A stretch of 64,000 nt of DNA from an uncultured Collinsella sp. (GCA_947507155.1 CANNOC010000010.1:20857-84856); one strand, 5' to 3'; positions 16,301 to 24,775 are shown, counted from the first letter of the stretch. Numbers and translations are program-made. The notes: generated by a model from the letters alone, not told the origin.

Positions 16301-18172
16301 CTTATCTCGAGCTTTGGCTTTGCGGTCTTTACCGAGGACTCGCTCGCGCATCTGGTAAAGCCCGAGCGTCCGATTCGCGTCGTTGACCAGTGGATGTACC
16401 ACAGCCGCCTGTACGCCGTCGCCCGTTTTGTGACGATGCGCAACGACCTGGACCTGATCCAGCTCAACTCTTTCGGCTGCGGCCTGGACGCTCTGACCAC
16501 CGACCAGGTGCAGGAGATCCTGGAGGCCAGCGGCAAGATCTACACCGTGCTCAAGATCGACGAGGTGTCCAACCTGGGCGCCGCGCGCATCCGCATCCGC
16601 TCGCTCATGGCAGCGCTCAAGGACCAGGAGGCCGAGCGCTTGGCCGAGGCCACGGCCGCGGGCGAGGCCTACGAGCAGGGCGATGCCGCGCCGGTGGCGC
16701 CTTCCACGGATGCCCCCGCGTTCGCGAGCCGTAAGTACACGTTCGAGGCGCAGCGCGAGAGTGCTTCGACCGCGTGGCCCAAGGTGCCCTTTACCGAGCA
16801 GATGCGCGACGAGGGCTACACCATCCTGTGCCCGCAGATGGCACCGATTCACTTTGACCTGGTCAAAGAGGTGTTCCGCGGTGCCGGCTACAACCTGGAG
16901 CTGCTGCCCTCGACCGACCACGACGCCGTCGAGGCCGGCCTGCGCTATGTGAACAACGACATTTGCTATCCGTCGATCCTGGTGACGGGCCAGATCATGG
17001 AGGCCATCGAGAGCGGTCGGTACGACCTGTCCAAGACGGCCGTGGTCATCAGCCAGACCGGCGGCGGCTGCCGTGCCACTAACTACATCGCGCTCATCCG
17101 CAAGGCGCTGCGCGAGAGCGGCCACCCCGAGATTCCGGTAATCTCGCTTTCGGCCGTGGCGCTCGGCGAGGACAACCCCGGCTTTAAGATTACGCCGGCG
17201 CTGCTTAAGCAGGCCGTGTACGCGGTGCTCTTTGGCGACGTGATGATGCAGATGCTCTATCGCTGCCGCCCGTACGAGGCCGCGCCCGGTGCCGCCAATG
17301 CGCTCTACGAGGAGTACATGGCGCGCGCCCGCAAGCTGGCGCCCAAGTTTAACCGCCACAACTACACCAAGCTGTGCCGCGAGGCCATCCGCGCGTTCGA
17401 CACCATGCCGCTCGTGGGCGAGGGCACCAAGCCGCGCGTGGGCGTAGTCGGCGAGATCCTGGTCAAGTTCCACCCTACGGCCAACAACCACGTGGTCGAC
17501 GTGATCGAGCGTGAGGGCTGCGAGGCCGTAGTACCGGGCCTGCTCGACTTCTTCCTGTACTCCATGAGCAACGCTGAGCTGCAGAAGGACGAGTTGGGAA
17601 GCTCTGCCACTACGCGCGCTGGTATGCAGGCGCTCATTAAGCTGGTGGACTGGATGCGCACGCCGGTGGAAGAGATGCTCGAAAAGTCCCGCCGCTTTGA
17701 GGCGCCCGAGCGCATCGGCACCATGGCCGACAAGGCCCGCACGGTGCTTTCGGTGTGCAACAACATGGGCGAGGGCTGGCTGCTCACGGCCGAGATGCTC
17801 GACCTAATCGACCATGGCGCGCCCAACATCATCTGCACGCAGCCCTTCGCGTGCCTGCCCAATCACGTAGTGGGCAAGGCCGTGATCAAGGAGCTGCGCC
17901 GTCAGCATCCCGAGAGCAACATCGTTGCGGTGGACTACGACCCCGGTGCATCTGAGGTCAACCAGCTCAACCGCATTAAGCTTATGATCAGCGTGGCCAA
18001 GGAAAACATGCGCGCCGGTAAGGGCTTTAAGCTCGAGAAGGTGGCGCCGCTCGCGATGGACGAGGTCACCGGCCAGATGCGTGCCCATGACGGCTGCGTG
18101 AGCTGCGGACCGGCCAGCGAGGACGCCGTGGCGTCGGTCGCCAAGCGTCTGGGGCGCGGCATTAAGAAGTAG
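13385..18172 (+). CDS. Single-chain acyl-CoA dehydratase activase / 2-hydroxyacyl-CoA dehydratase-like protein
   Basis: This 1595-residue protein fuses parts that are separate in classical 2-hydroxyglutaryl-CoA dehydratases. Residues 1-85 are an Ala-rich helical extension. Two BcrA/BadF-type ASKHA ATPase domains follow, with phosphate motifs LGIDVGSTTVK (about residue 91) and GIDAGSTTMK (about 403), plus GGEDAK...TCAGGTGAF and GGQDMK...SGCGSFIE, where the iron-sulfur Cys and ATP site sit in known activases. A Cys-rich stretch GRCSNNCQLTV...GNRCEKGAGH (about 690-720) comes next, then DUF2229/HgdB-like regions with conserved Cys (ACETT-type segments, CGLD, GGGCRATNY). Such proteins are oxygen-sensitive Fe-S enzymes of anaerobes; the substrate of this fused type is not established. 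It is TetR-regulated by context and is followed by a strong terminator. Confidence 0.85.
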   Translation: MSKLVEGIKDRMIAAAREAAPTVVDAAQKAATAAAEKVVEAVADAKNATGETSIASEPATAAEPVAATAAHAPEGAIFNPEAAHGNLHLGIDVGSTTVKLAVLNDDNQIVYAKYQRHHTDVRACARDLFEGAATVLPMAQMTCAITGSGGLLLSQWLDLEFVQEVIASKRAVETLIPATDVAIELGGEDAKIIYFDNGIEQRMNGTCAGGTGAFIDQMATLLHTDASGLNELAANATTIYPIASRCGVFAKTDVQPLLNEGARPEDVAASIFQAVVTQTISGLACGRPIRGNVAFLGGPLQYLSELRHRFYLTLNLDEEHRIVPQNAHLFVASGAAMAHESNKLSTFPQLIEAIDALGDTQGAEVERLDPLFATDEDFAEFKTRHDQEVVPKGKLEGYTGRVFIGIDAGSTTMKAALVGEDGQLLHTWYGNNNGDILGTAKVIMADFYNHIPAGCTIGHVTTTGYGEALLIEALKADSGEIETVAHLRGAKAFLPGVEFILDIGGQDMKCLRVKDGVIEHIMLNEACSSGCGSFIESFAVSMNMDVRAFADAAIHAKAPVDLGSRCTVFMNSRVKQAQKEGATVGDIAAGLSYSVIKNALFKVIKLRDPKEIGSQVIVQGGTFMSDATLRAFEQLTGVHAVRPDIAGCMGAYGAALLARDRAGADGISTILSAEDIAHLTVTQKHVRCGRCSNNCQLTVNDFGGGRRFITGNRCEKGAGHKKQKTEAPNLFKKKNELLFNREVLSPDEAPRGTVGIPRALNMYENYPFWHAFFTRLGFSVQLSDQSSKKTYQAGIESMPSESVCYPAKMSHGHVMNLIDRDVDFIWMPCVRWERKEDPTAGNCYNCPIVMSYPTALALNIDEIREQNIEFLYPFVPYHDKTELKRRLYQVLAVDRVADAQAGRGRVCGPKITRSEVDAAVNAAFEADARFHEDIQTMGEEALKWVEDHGGHGIVLAGRPYHNDPEINHALPELISSFGFAVFTEDSLAHLVKPERPIRVVDQWMYHSRLYAVARFVTMRNDLDLIQLNSFGCGLDALTTDQVQEILEASGKIYTVLKIDEVSNLGAARIRIRSLMAALKDQEAERLAEATAAGEAYEQGDAAPVAPSTDAPAFASRKYTFEAQRESASTAWPKVPFTEQMRDEGYTILCPQMAPIHFDLVKEVFRGAGYNLELLPSTDHDAVEAGLRYVNNDICYPSILVTGQIMEAIESGRYDLSKTAVVISQTGGGCRATNYIALIRKALRESGHPEIPVISLSAVALGEDNPGFKITPALLKQAVYAVLFGDVMMQMLYRCRPYEAAPGAANALYEEYMARARKLAPKFNRHNYTKLCREAIRAFDTMPLVGEGTKPRVGVVGEILVKFHPTANNHVVDVIEREGCEAVVPGLLDFFLYSMSNAELQKDELGSSATTRAGMQALIKLVDWMRTPVEEMLEKSRRFEAPERIGTMADKARTVLSVCNNMGEGWLLTAEMLDLIDHGAPNIICTQPFACLPNHVVGKAVIKELRRQHPESNIVAVDYDPGASEVNQLNRIKLMISVAKENMRAGKGFKLEKVAPLAMDEVTGQMRAHDGCVSCGPASEDAVASVAKRLGRGIKK

Positions 18173-18200
18173 ACGGTCTGCTATGGGCTGGATATGAGAC

Positions 18201-18237
18201 AAACGGGTGGTGGCCGTACCGGCTATCACCCGTTTTT
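18201..18237 (+). terminator. Rho-independent terminator after the activase gene
   Basis: AAACGGGTG and CACCCGTTT form the outer stem, and GGCC/GGCT pairing extends inward. The stem is followed by TT. It sits 28 bases after the stop codon. Confidence 0.85.
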
Positions 18238-18289
18238 GCTGGACATATGTTGCGTAAACGCCCTAGCTATCATCCCTTGCGAACTTAGA

Positions 18290-18420
18290 TTTCGGAAGTA
18301 TGCGGCAAAATCTGAATAGGCCGAGCACACCGGATATGTCCAAGCTCTGTACCTGCGGTTTTATTGGCGAAAGACTGGGGTGCGCTCGAGAGTTCTAGAA
18401 TTTGCCGCATACTTCCGAAA
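18290..18420. repeat. Long-armed inverted repeat (20-bp perfect arms) with nested hairpin
   Basis: The arms TTTCGGAAGTATGCGGCAAA (18290-18309) and its exact complement (18401-18420) enclose about 90 bases. Inside, CGAGCACACC (18322-18331) pairs with GGTGCGCTCG (18379-18388) with one mismatch. It occupies most of the 416-base gap 18173-18588; the rest of that gap holds the terminator above and, after 18420, an AT-richer stretch that probably holds the promoter of the next gene. No coding sequence is supported there. Confidence 0.8.
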
Positions 18421-18588
18421 ACGACGTTTCTGCGGCACCAAAAATCGCCCTCGGAGCCTTGAAATAATGAACAGGTGTAGCCGTTCGCGGCAAAATACCG
18501 TCCGTTTATAGAACCCACCCCCATCGCGCGTCATCCTTACGGTTGAATAAATACACATCTATGGAATTACGTAAGAGAGGACCGTTCC

Positions 18589-19548
18589 ATGAGCTACAAG
18601 ACCGTTTGTGTTGCCGGTGGCGGCGTGTTGGGAAGCCAGATTGCCTTTCAGGCTGCCTACTGCGGCTTTGATGTGACGATCTGGCTGCGCAGCGAGGGCA
18701 GCATCGGTCGCACTCAGCCCAAGATCGATCATGTGCGCGAGGAGTACATCGCGGCAATCGAGGGCATGGCGGATGGCACAGGCGAGTGGTGCGCCGGTAT
18801 CGCCGATAGTGGCCAGCCCTTCGACAAGGAGGCGGCACTCGCCGCCGTCGAGTGTGCCTACTCCACGCTCAAGCTGGAGCTCGATCTTGCCAAGGCCGTA
18901 GCCGACGCCGACCTGGTCATCGAGTCTATGGCCGAGGACACCCAGGCAAAGATCGACTTCTACAAAAAGCTTGCCCCGGTTCTCCCGCAAAAGACCGTCG
19001 TCGTGACGAACTCCTCTACGCTGCTGCCGAGCACCTTTGCCAAGTACACTGGTCGCCCCGAGAAGTACCTGTCGCTGCACTTTGCCAACTCCATCTGGAA
19101 GAACAACATGACCGAGGTCATGGCGCAGGATCAAACCGACAAGCGCTACTTCGACGAGCTCGTCGACTTCGCCAACGACATTCGCATGCTTGCCCTGCCC
19201 GTCAACAAGGAAAAGAACGGCTACCTGCTCAACTCTATGCTGGTACCGTGGCTGCTCTCGGGCCTTGACCTGTATGTCTCGGGCGTGAGTGACCCCAAGA
19301 GTATCGACCTCGCATGGACGCGTGGCACCGGCGCCCCCAAGGGTCCGTTCCGCGTATTCGATACGGTTGGTATCCAGACGGCTTACAACATCGTTATGCA
19401 GTACCAGAAGGTGCCGGGCCTGGTGAGCCCGTTGCTCAAAAAGATGATGATGCCCTACAACTTTAAGGCCATGGCATCCGTCCTCAAGCAGATGCTCGAC
19501 GAAGGCAAGCTGGGCGAAAGCTCGGGCGAGGGCTTCTTCAAGTACTAA
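18589..19548 (+). CDS. 3-hydroxyacyl-CoA dehydrogenase (NAD-dependent)
   Basis: The 319-residue single-domain-pair enzyme oxidises 3-hydroxyacyl-CoA (or works in reverse in butyrate-type pathways). The Rossmann motif VCVAGGGVLGSQIA starts at residue 6. DLVIESMAED and the TNSSTLLPS / GRPEKYLSLHFAN region correspond to the conserved catalytic Ser and His of the family (HFxN, here LHFANSIWKNN). The C-terminus ends in GEGFFKY, close to the family's G-x-GFY/F-x-Y ending. The usual NP after HF is replaced by NS, a small deviation. ATG 18589 follows GAGAGGA. It stands alone between an inverted-repeat region and the sulfotransferase gene. It may act with the acyl-CoA dehydratase-like protein upstream, but that is inference from proximity. 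Confidence 0.88.
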   Translation: MSYKTVCVAGGGVLGSQIAFQAAYCGFDVTIWLRSEGSIGRTQPKIDHVREEYIAAIEGMADGTGEWCAGIADSGQPFDKEAALAAVECAYSTLKLELDLAKAVADADLVIESMAEDTQAKIDFYKKLAPVLPQKTVVVTNSSTLLPSTFAKYTGRPEKYLSLHFANSIWKNNMTEVMAQDQTDKRYFDELVDFANDIRMLALPVNKEKNGYLLNSMLVPWLLSGLDLYVSGVSDPKSIDLAWTRGTGAPKGPFRVFDTVGIQTAYNIVMQYQKVPGLVSPLLKKMMMPYNFKAMASVLKQMLDEGKLGESSGEGFFKY

Positions 19549-19735
19549 AAAATGATCCCTCGGGGACGGAGGAAAACGGATTGCCCGCGCCCCCAAAGCC
19601 GTGTTTCCACGCTGCTGCAAGCTTAAACTACTGCTAAGGGGTGTTTGTTAAGCTCTGAGCCATATTTGGGATAGAGACGGGCAAACGCCATGGTATATGA
19701 GGGAAATGACGGTGGCATTCAAAGACGGTAACGAT

Positions 19736-21448
19736 ATGGAATTGAGTGACAAGGACAACAGGCTGCTCTCGCGCCGAGTAGCTCTTGCGGGTGCGGCGGG
19801 CGCGCTGGCGCTTGCCGGGACAGGGCTCATGGGATGCTCAGTTGGCGGGGCCGGCACGGGCGCTGCATCTAGTCCGAGCAACGAGCTCACCGACGAGCAA
19901 AAGAAGCTCCACAAGCAGATCGTCGCGACCTACGACGTCGAGAAGCAGGCGGCCATCAAGGAGCGGCTCGATGCCGAGTACGCCGCCGGCGGCTACAGCG
20001 AGGCCGCTCCGTTTGTCGCGCAGGACCCCTTTGGCACCGATACCCTGAGCTGCTACGTTCGCTTTGCGACAACGGATTCCGTAACCGTCTCCTACAAGGT
20101 CGCCGGTCGCAAAAAGACCGGTGACGCGCCCAAAGTCGCTACCTTTTCCCGCACGCCCCGCGGTGGCGATACACCTGCCATGGAACATGAGTTCAAGGTC
20201 ATCGGCCTCATTCCCAACCACAAAAACAGGGTGACCCTCACCAGTACGGCACAAGACGGTACCAGTCGCACCTCGACCTTTACCGTCAAGACGCCGGCTC
20301 TCAAGGGCGAGGAAGAAGAGCGGCTCGCCGTCACGGCGGGGGAGTCCAACACGCCGCTCGCCGATGGCCTCTTTGCCATCCTGGGCAACGACTCATCCAA
20401 GCTCGACTTTATGTACCTCTACGACAACGCGGGACAGATCCGTGGCGAGGTGCCAATCATCGGCTATCGCAGCCATCGCCTGCTGTTTCCGGGCGACGGC
20501 AGCATGATCATGAGCGTCTCGACGACCAAGATGGCCCAGATCAACGCCATCGGCCAGGTGGTAAACGTCTGGAGCACGGGTGACTACGAGCTGCACCACG
20601 ACTACGCCTTCGATGACGACGGCAATCTGCTGGTGCTGGCGAGCCATGCCGGCTCCGAGGCCGACTTGGACGTCGACCGCGCGGCTGCCAAAAAAGACAA
20701 AGACGATCGCGTTAACGTCGAGGACCTCATCATCAAGATCGACGTGACCACTGGTGATGTTTCCCTTGTTGTGGACCTGGGCGACATGTTCCCCAATCTC
20801 AAGGCGAGTGCCAAGGTGGCCTCGGACGGTGACCTGGATTGGATTCACATCAACACGATCCAGTGGCTCGGCGGCGGCACCGTTCTGCTCAGCTCGCGCG
20901 AGACCTCGACGGTCATCAAGCTCACGGATATTAACGGCACGCCTACGGTCGATTGGCTTATGGGCTCGCCAGAGTTTTGGGCGGGCTCGGGCTTTGAGGA
21001 CAAGCTGCTGCAGGCCCAAGGCGATTTTTCGCTCAATGCGGGCCAGCACAGTGTGACCTATCTGCCAAACGACGAGACGACCACGACCGGTCGCTACCAG
21101 GTGCTGCTGTACGACAACAACTTTGGTGCGGCCGAGAGCTATCCCAAGTTCGACTGGGGCAAGCTGGGCGCCGCGGTGGTGACCGACTACAGCAGGGGAA
21201 CGCATTCGTTTGGGCGCATCTTTACGGTGGACGAGACCGCGCACACCTATGAGCTTGTGGACCAGATCGCAGTGCCGTTCTCAGGTTACGTAAGCAGCGC
21301 GCAACGCGTCGGCGATTCAAATAGTATGCTCGTGGCATCGGGCCAGGCCAAGACCTTCACCGAGTACGATCGCTATGGACTGCCCATCGCCACCTACGAA
21401 ATGGAAGCCGAGAAGTACATCTACCGCGTGTACAAGTACGAGCTGTAG
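19736..21448 (+). CDS. Aryl-sulfate sulfotransferase (ASST-type), Tat-exported lipoprotein
   Basis: The protein has 570 residues from ATG 19736. The N-terminus carries LLSRRVALAG, a twin-arginine-like motif, then a hydrophobic stretch ending in the lipobox LMGC, so it is probably a Tat-exported lipoprotein on the outer face of the membrane. An Ig-like N-terminal domain (about 90-190) precedes the beta-propeller ASST domain. HHDYAFDDDGN, DWIHINTIQW, LLSSRETS and NAGQHSVTYLP match the histidines and arginine that handle the sulfate group in E. coli ASST, where one His is transiently sulfated. The enzyme would transfer sulfate between phenolic donors and acceptors in the gut. Start choice is uncertain: ATGs at 19697 and 19706 are in frame and none has a strong ribosome site. 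No dsbL/dsbI neighbours are seen. Confidence 0.88.
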   Translation: MELSDKDNRLLSRRVALAGAAGALALAGTGLMGCSVGGAGTGAASSPSNELTDEQKKLHKQIVATYDVEKQAAIKERLDAEYAAGGYSEAAPFVAQDPFGTDTLSCYVRFATTDSVTVSYKVAGRKKTGDAPKVATFSRTPRGGDTPAMEHEFKVIGLIPNHKNRVTLTSTAQDGTSRTSTFTVKTPALKGEEEERLAVTAGESNTPLADGLFAILGNDSSKLDFMYLYDNAGQIRGEVPIIGYRSHRLLFPGDGSMIMSVSTTKMAQINAIGQVVNVWSTGDYELHHDYAFDDDGNLLVLASHAGSEADLDVDRAAAKKDKDDRVNVEDLIIKIDVTTGDVSLVVDLGDMFPNLKASAKVASDGDLDWIHINTIQWLGGGTVLLSSRETSTVIKLTDINGTPTVDWLMGSPEFWAGSGFEDKLLQAQGDFSLNAGQHSVTYLPNDETTTTGRYQVLLYDNNFGAAESYPKFDWGKLGAAVVTDYSRGTHSFGRIFTVDETAHTYELVDQIAVPFSGYVSSAQRVGDSNSMLVASGQAKTFTEYDRYGLPIATYEMEAEKYIYRVYKYEL

Positions 21449-21515
21449 CGCTGCGCTCGGCTGTGCCTGCGCCCCGCGGCTGCGCTCTCGTGCCGGGCCC
21501 ACCTCGCGTCCCGCA

Positions 21516-22655
21516 TTACTTCACGTCAAACTCCACGCGATCGAGTTCGGGCACGTTGAGGTCGATGAGCTTGCGGGCAACGCGGCGGTCGTGCGCCCCG
21601 AGTGCCTCGCTTGTCGTCACGTGAGCGACAACCTCGCGCTCGACAAGGCCCTCCTTGTCGCCTTCGGTAGCCGAAGTCTCGACGGCGACGGTGTAATCCT
21701 TAAAGCCCGGCAGCACCGCGGCAAGTTCGCGCGTGGTTTCGGTGACGCCGTAGCCGTCCTGCACGCCGGCCTGCGCCGAGCCAATGGACCCCGCGGTCAT
21801 AACGATGCAGGGGATGGCAAAGATCACCGTACCCACGATGATGCGGCGGCGCACCTTGTGCGACAGCTCATCGACCTCGGCATTTTCCTCAGCGGTCACA
21901 ATGCCGTCGCCGTTGAGGTCGCGCTTGAGCGGTACACGTAAAAGAAGCAATACGGCTTCGGCAGCCAGTGCGATAAAGACGACATTGATGCCAAACTCGT
22001 AGAGGGCCGAGAGGAACAGCGACCCGCTCGCGATGGCAATGCCGTAACCTGCCGCGCACAGGGGCGGCATGAGCGCAGTCGCCACGGCTACGCCGGCAAT
22101 GAGCGTCGAAGGCTCCTGGTCGCGCGAGTTGCCCAGCCCGCCCGCAAAGCCGCCCGCGAGCGCGACGGCAAGGTCCCATACGGTGGGTGTCGAGTTATCG
22201 ATGATGGCGGCCGTGGTGGTGCCAAGGGGCGAGAGCTTAAAATACAGCGTGGAAGTGATCAGGCAAAGGACCATCTGCAGCGCGAGGCCGGCAATTGCCT
22301 CGAGGGTAATCTCACGGTCGAGCGTGGCGATGCCGTATGCCATGGCAAGGACCGAGCCCATGAGCGGGCAGATGAGCATGGCGCCCACAATGGCGATGTC
22401 CGAATCGATATCGAGGCCGACACTCGCGATCAGCATGGCGATAATGAGGATGCACAGGTGCGAGCCGGTTAGGCGCGCCCCGTTTACAAAGCGCTTACGA
22501 ATTACGTGATAGGGGGCGCGACCCTCGCGAATGTTGAATGCGCGCCTCAGGAAGCGGCCGGCGTTCTCCATGACCTCGCTGTAGGCAGGGCGGATGCCGT
22601 GGCGCCGGTGATGGCGCTCGCGCAGTCGCTTGAGCTGCTGGTTATCGAGTTTCAT
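21516..22655 (-). CDS. DUF389-family membrane protein
   Basis: This 379-residue protein has a charged N-terminus, a block GARLTGSHLCILIIAMLIASVGL, then IVGAMLICPLMGSVLAMAYGIA and further hydrophobic segments (about five to six). These are landmarks of the DUF389 (TIGR00341-like) membrane family of unknown function. A cytosolic or extracellular loop after the fifth segment contains DLNGDGIVTAEENAEVDEL, which resembles a single EF-hand or dockerin-type calcium loop and is not typical of the family. The C-terminal 100 residues are soluble. ATG 22655 follows GAGGTG; the track's 22685 start is less likely. It converges with the sulfotransferase gene. Confidence 0.85.
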   Translation of the reverse strand: MKLDNQQLKRLRERHHRRHGIRPAYSEVMENAGRFLRRAFNIREGRAPYHVIRKRFVNGARLTGSHLCILIIAMLIASVGLDIDSDIAIVGAMLICPLMGSVLAMAYGIATLDREITLEAIAGLALQMVLCLITSTLYFKLSPLGTTTAAIIDNSTPTVWDLAVALAGGFAGGLGNSRDQEPSTLIAGVAVATALMPPLCAAGYGIAIASGSLFLSALYEFGINVVFIALAAEAVLLLLRVPLKRDLNGDGIVTAEENAEVDELSHKVRRRIIVGTVIFAIPCIVMTAGSIGSAQAGVQDGYGVTETTRELAAVLPGFKDYTVAVETSATEGDKEGLVEREVVAHVTTSEALGAHDRRVARKLIDLNVPELDRVEFDVK

Positions 22656-22805
22656 GTTCACCTCGCTTCGCCGCGGGCTATGCATCGCGCCCGCTGCCTC
22701 TACTCTACACCGCGGCAGGCGGGGTGGTCATCTTGACGTGAAACTTAGACGAGTAGGTAAAGGGGGCGCGTCAAATGAGGTTGAAGCCGAGGGTTTCGGC
22801 AGATA

Positions 22806-22844
22806 CAAAAAAGCGCGGGGCCGGATGGTCTCCGACCCCGCGCT
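22806..22844 (-). terminator. Rho-independent terminator of the OPT transporter gene
   Basis: Read on the minus strand, AGCGCGGGG pairs with CCCCGCGCT across 15 bases and is followed by TTTTTTG. It lies 25 bases past the OPT stop. Confidence 0.85.
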
Positions 22845-22869
22845 CTGCACGGATACGTTGTTGTTGGGT

Positions 22870-24573
22870 TTAGCCCAGCAGGCTCAATCCCACGGAGACA
22901 AACGCCAGGATAACGCCGACGATGGACTCGCCGCCCAGCAGGCCGCTGGCAACGACCAGGCCCTGCTCCTGGAAGGCGGCGTCCTTGGCAGCCTTCTCCT
23001 TGTCCGAAAGGCCTGCCTCGACGTCTCGGTGTGCGGCCCACTTGTCGTAGGCGAGCTTGACACAGGAGCCCAAGAAGGCCGTGAGCGACATGTAGAACGG
23101 TAGGTACACGCCCAGACCGATCATCATGGCCGGAATGCCGAGCCAGTACATGATGATGCCGGCGATAAAGCCACCTGCGAACCACGGCACGCTCGGGATG
23201 CCCGAGACCATGGTGGCGACCACGCTTGCCTGCGCGGCCACAAAGCTCTTGTCGGGGCCGAAGGCGTCCGGACCATAGGCGGTGACGAGCGCGACCATGA
23301 CAGCGGCAGCGACCAGGGCGCCCACGATGCCGCCAATGGCCTGGCCGACCCACTGTGCGCGCGGGTTGGTGCCCAGCACGGCTCCGGCCTTAAAGTCGTT
23401 CATGACGTCGCCCGCAAGGCCGCACGCCACGGCCACGATGCCGGCGATAAAGAACAGCTTGACCTGCGTGAGCTGCGCGAAAGCTGCCACGATGAGCATG
23501 ACGATGAGGCCAAAGATCTCCATAGGGTCGATACCCGTCTGGCCGCAGCTCTGTGCGCTCATGATGGTGGTGACAAAGGTGAACAGAGTGACGATGACGG
23601 CCGGGACGGGACCGAGGTCGAGCGCGATGGCAACGATCACGGCGATTGCTGCGGTGCCCAGGCCGATGATGCCGGCGTCGAGCTTAAGCGAGCCCGAGAT
23701 GAGCGACTGCTCGTCGGTGTCGGTGGAGCTGTCGGCGGCGAGGCCGCGGACGATACCGGCGACCTGCGGCAGGATGTCCTTAAGGACGACGGCGACGCCA
23801 AAGCCCATCATAAGGCCCATACCGAGGGACTTGACGATACCCTGCGCGGTCACAACATCGAACAGGCCGGCAGCGGTGCTGCCGACGATGATGCCAAAAT
23901 TGCCCAGCAGCGCGCCGGCAAACCAGAACGCGACGGGGGCGAAGCCCACCAAAAAGCCGATGGACAGCAACATGGGCGAGTTGTAGATGGCAAAGGTCAC
24001 GCCGGGGATGTTGAGCGTGCACAGCATGCTGGGCACCACGCCCAGGGCGTCGCGCAGCACGCTGTAGATGCCTGCGATGGCCATGGAGCCAAAGAGCTGC
24101 TTGCCGGTCTTGCCGCCGGCCTCGGTCGCGCGTAGGGTCTGAGCTGCGGCGTTGCCGGTGGGGAACTCCAGCGCGGCGTCCACGATAAAGTGACGGTGGA
24201 TGAGTGCCGTGGCCAGTAGGCCCAGGATAGTGCCGGCGAGTGCCACGATAAACATGTCGAGCCAACTGATCTGGTCGGCATAGCCCAGCATCCAGGCGCC
24301 CGGGATGGTAAACGCCAGACCGCCGGCGACCATGGCGCCTGCGGACATGATGGTGTGGGTGACGTTGGCCTCGTTGAGGCTGGCGTTGCCCATGAGCTTC
24401 AGGAAGAACAGCGAAATGACGGCAGCGAAAATGATCGGCCAGGGGAGGGCGCCCATCTTGAGGGCGGTATAGGCCGAGCTTGCCGTGATAATCACGCAGC
24501 CAAGGACGCCGATGACGACGCCGCGCAGCGTGAGTTGACCGCGCATCGAGGTGCGGTTCGAGGGATTGCTCAT
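22870..24573 (-). CDS. OPT-family oligopeptide (or metal-chelate) transporter
   Basis: This 567-residue polytopic membrane protein has at least 12 hydrophobic segments. The N-terminal sequence LTLRGVVIGVLGCVIITASSAYTALKMG and the region NEANVTHTIMSAGAMVAGG match the prokaryotic OPT family, which imports short peptides or metal complexes by proton symport. Near the end the cytosolic loop AYDKWAAHRDVEAGLSDKEK precedes a last membrane helix with GGESIVGVILAFVSVGLSL. ATG 24573 follows AAGGAG. It is monocistronic with its own terminator. The substrate cannot be read from sequence. Confidence 0.9.
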   Translation of the reverse strand: MSNPSNRTSMRGQLTLRGVVIGVLGCVIITASSAYTALKMGALPWPIIFAAVISLFFLKLMGNASLNEANVTHTIMSAGAMVAGGLAFTIPGAWMLGYADQISWLDMFIVALAGTILGLLATALIHRHFIVDAALEFPTGNAAAQTLRATEAGGKTGKQLFGSMAIAGIYSVLRDALGVVPSMLCTLNIPGVTFAIYNSPMLLSIGFLVGFAPVAFWFAGALLGNFGIIVGSTAAGLFDVVTAQGIVKSLGMGLMMGFGVAVVLKDILPQVAGIVRGLAADSSTDTDEQSLISGSLKLDAGIIGLGTAAIAVIVAIALDLGPVPAVIVTLFTFVTTIMSAQSCGQTGIDPMEIFGLIVMLIVAAFAQLTQVKLFFIAGIVAVACGLAGDVMNDFKAGAVLGTNPRAQWVGQAIGGIVGALVAAAVMVALVTAYGPDAFGPDKSFVAAQASVVATMVSGIPSVPWFAGGFIAGIIMYWLGIPAMMIGLGVYLPFYMSLTAFLGSCVKLAYDKWAAHRDVEAGLSDKEKAAKDAAFQEQGLVVASGLLGGESIVGVILAFVSVGLSLLG

Positions 24574-24698
24574 ATAGAACTCCTTTGCGTATATCCGCTT
24601 CCCCCGGGAGCGCCGCTACGGATACGGCGCGGGAAGTCGGGTTACCAAGGGCCGCCGCGTGAGCTCGCGCACGACCGCGCATCAGTATAGCCGCAAGG

Positions 24699-24730
24699 TA
24701 GTCAATTTGGGACGGGGCTTTTTAGCTGGT
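24699..24730 (+). repeat. RptB copy 1 (dispersed repeat, consensus GTCAATTTGGGACGGGGCTT)
   Basis: GTAGTCAATTTGGGAC followed by GGGGCTTTTTAGCTG recurs at 59451 (same strand) and 26273 (opposite strand), with a shorter match at 45517. This copy precedes coaX, with a possible -10 hexamer TATACT at 24743-24748 right behind it. Confidence 0.7.
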
Positions 24731-24775
24731 TTGGGTAGGCGATATACTGCTGGGCAGACGAAAGGAGCGCCGACG

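Noticed and set aside
13826-17491. 1221-residue minus-strand ORF
   Set aside because: It is antisense to the activase gene, whose domains are clear. Long antisense frames arise from GC-rich codon use; no family motif or ribosome site is seen.
18285-18558. Small minus-strand ORFs in the gap after the activase gene
   Set aside because: They run across the inverted repeat and have no ribosome site or recognisable family.
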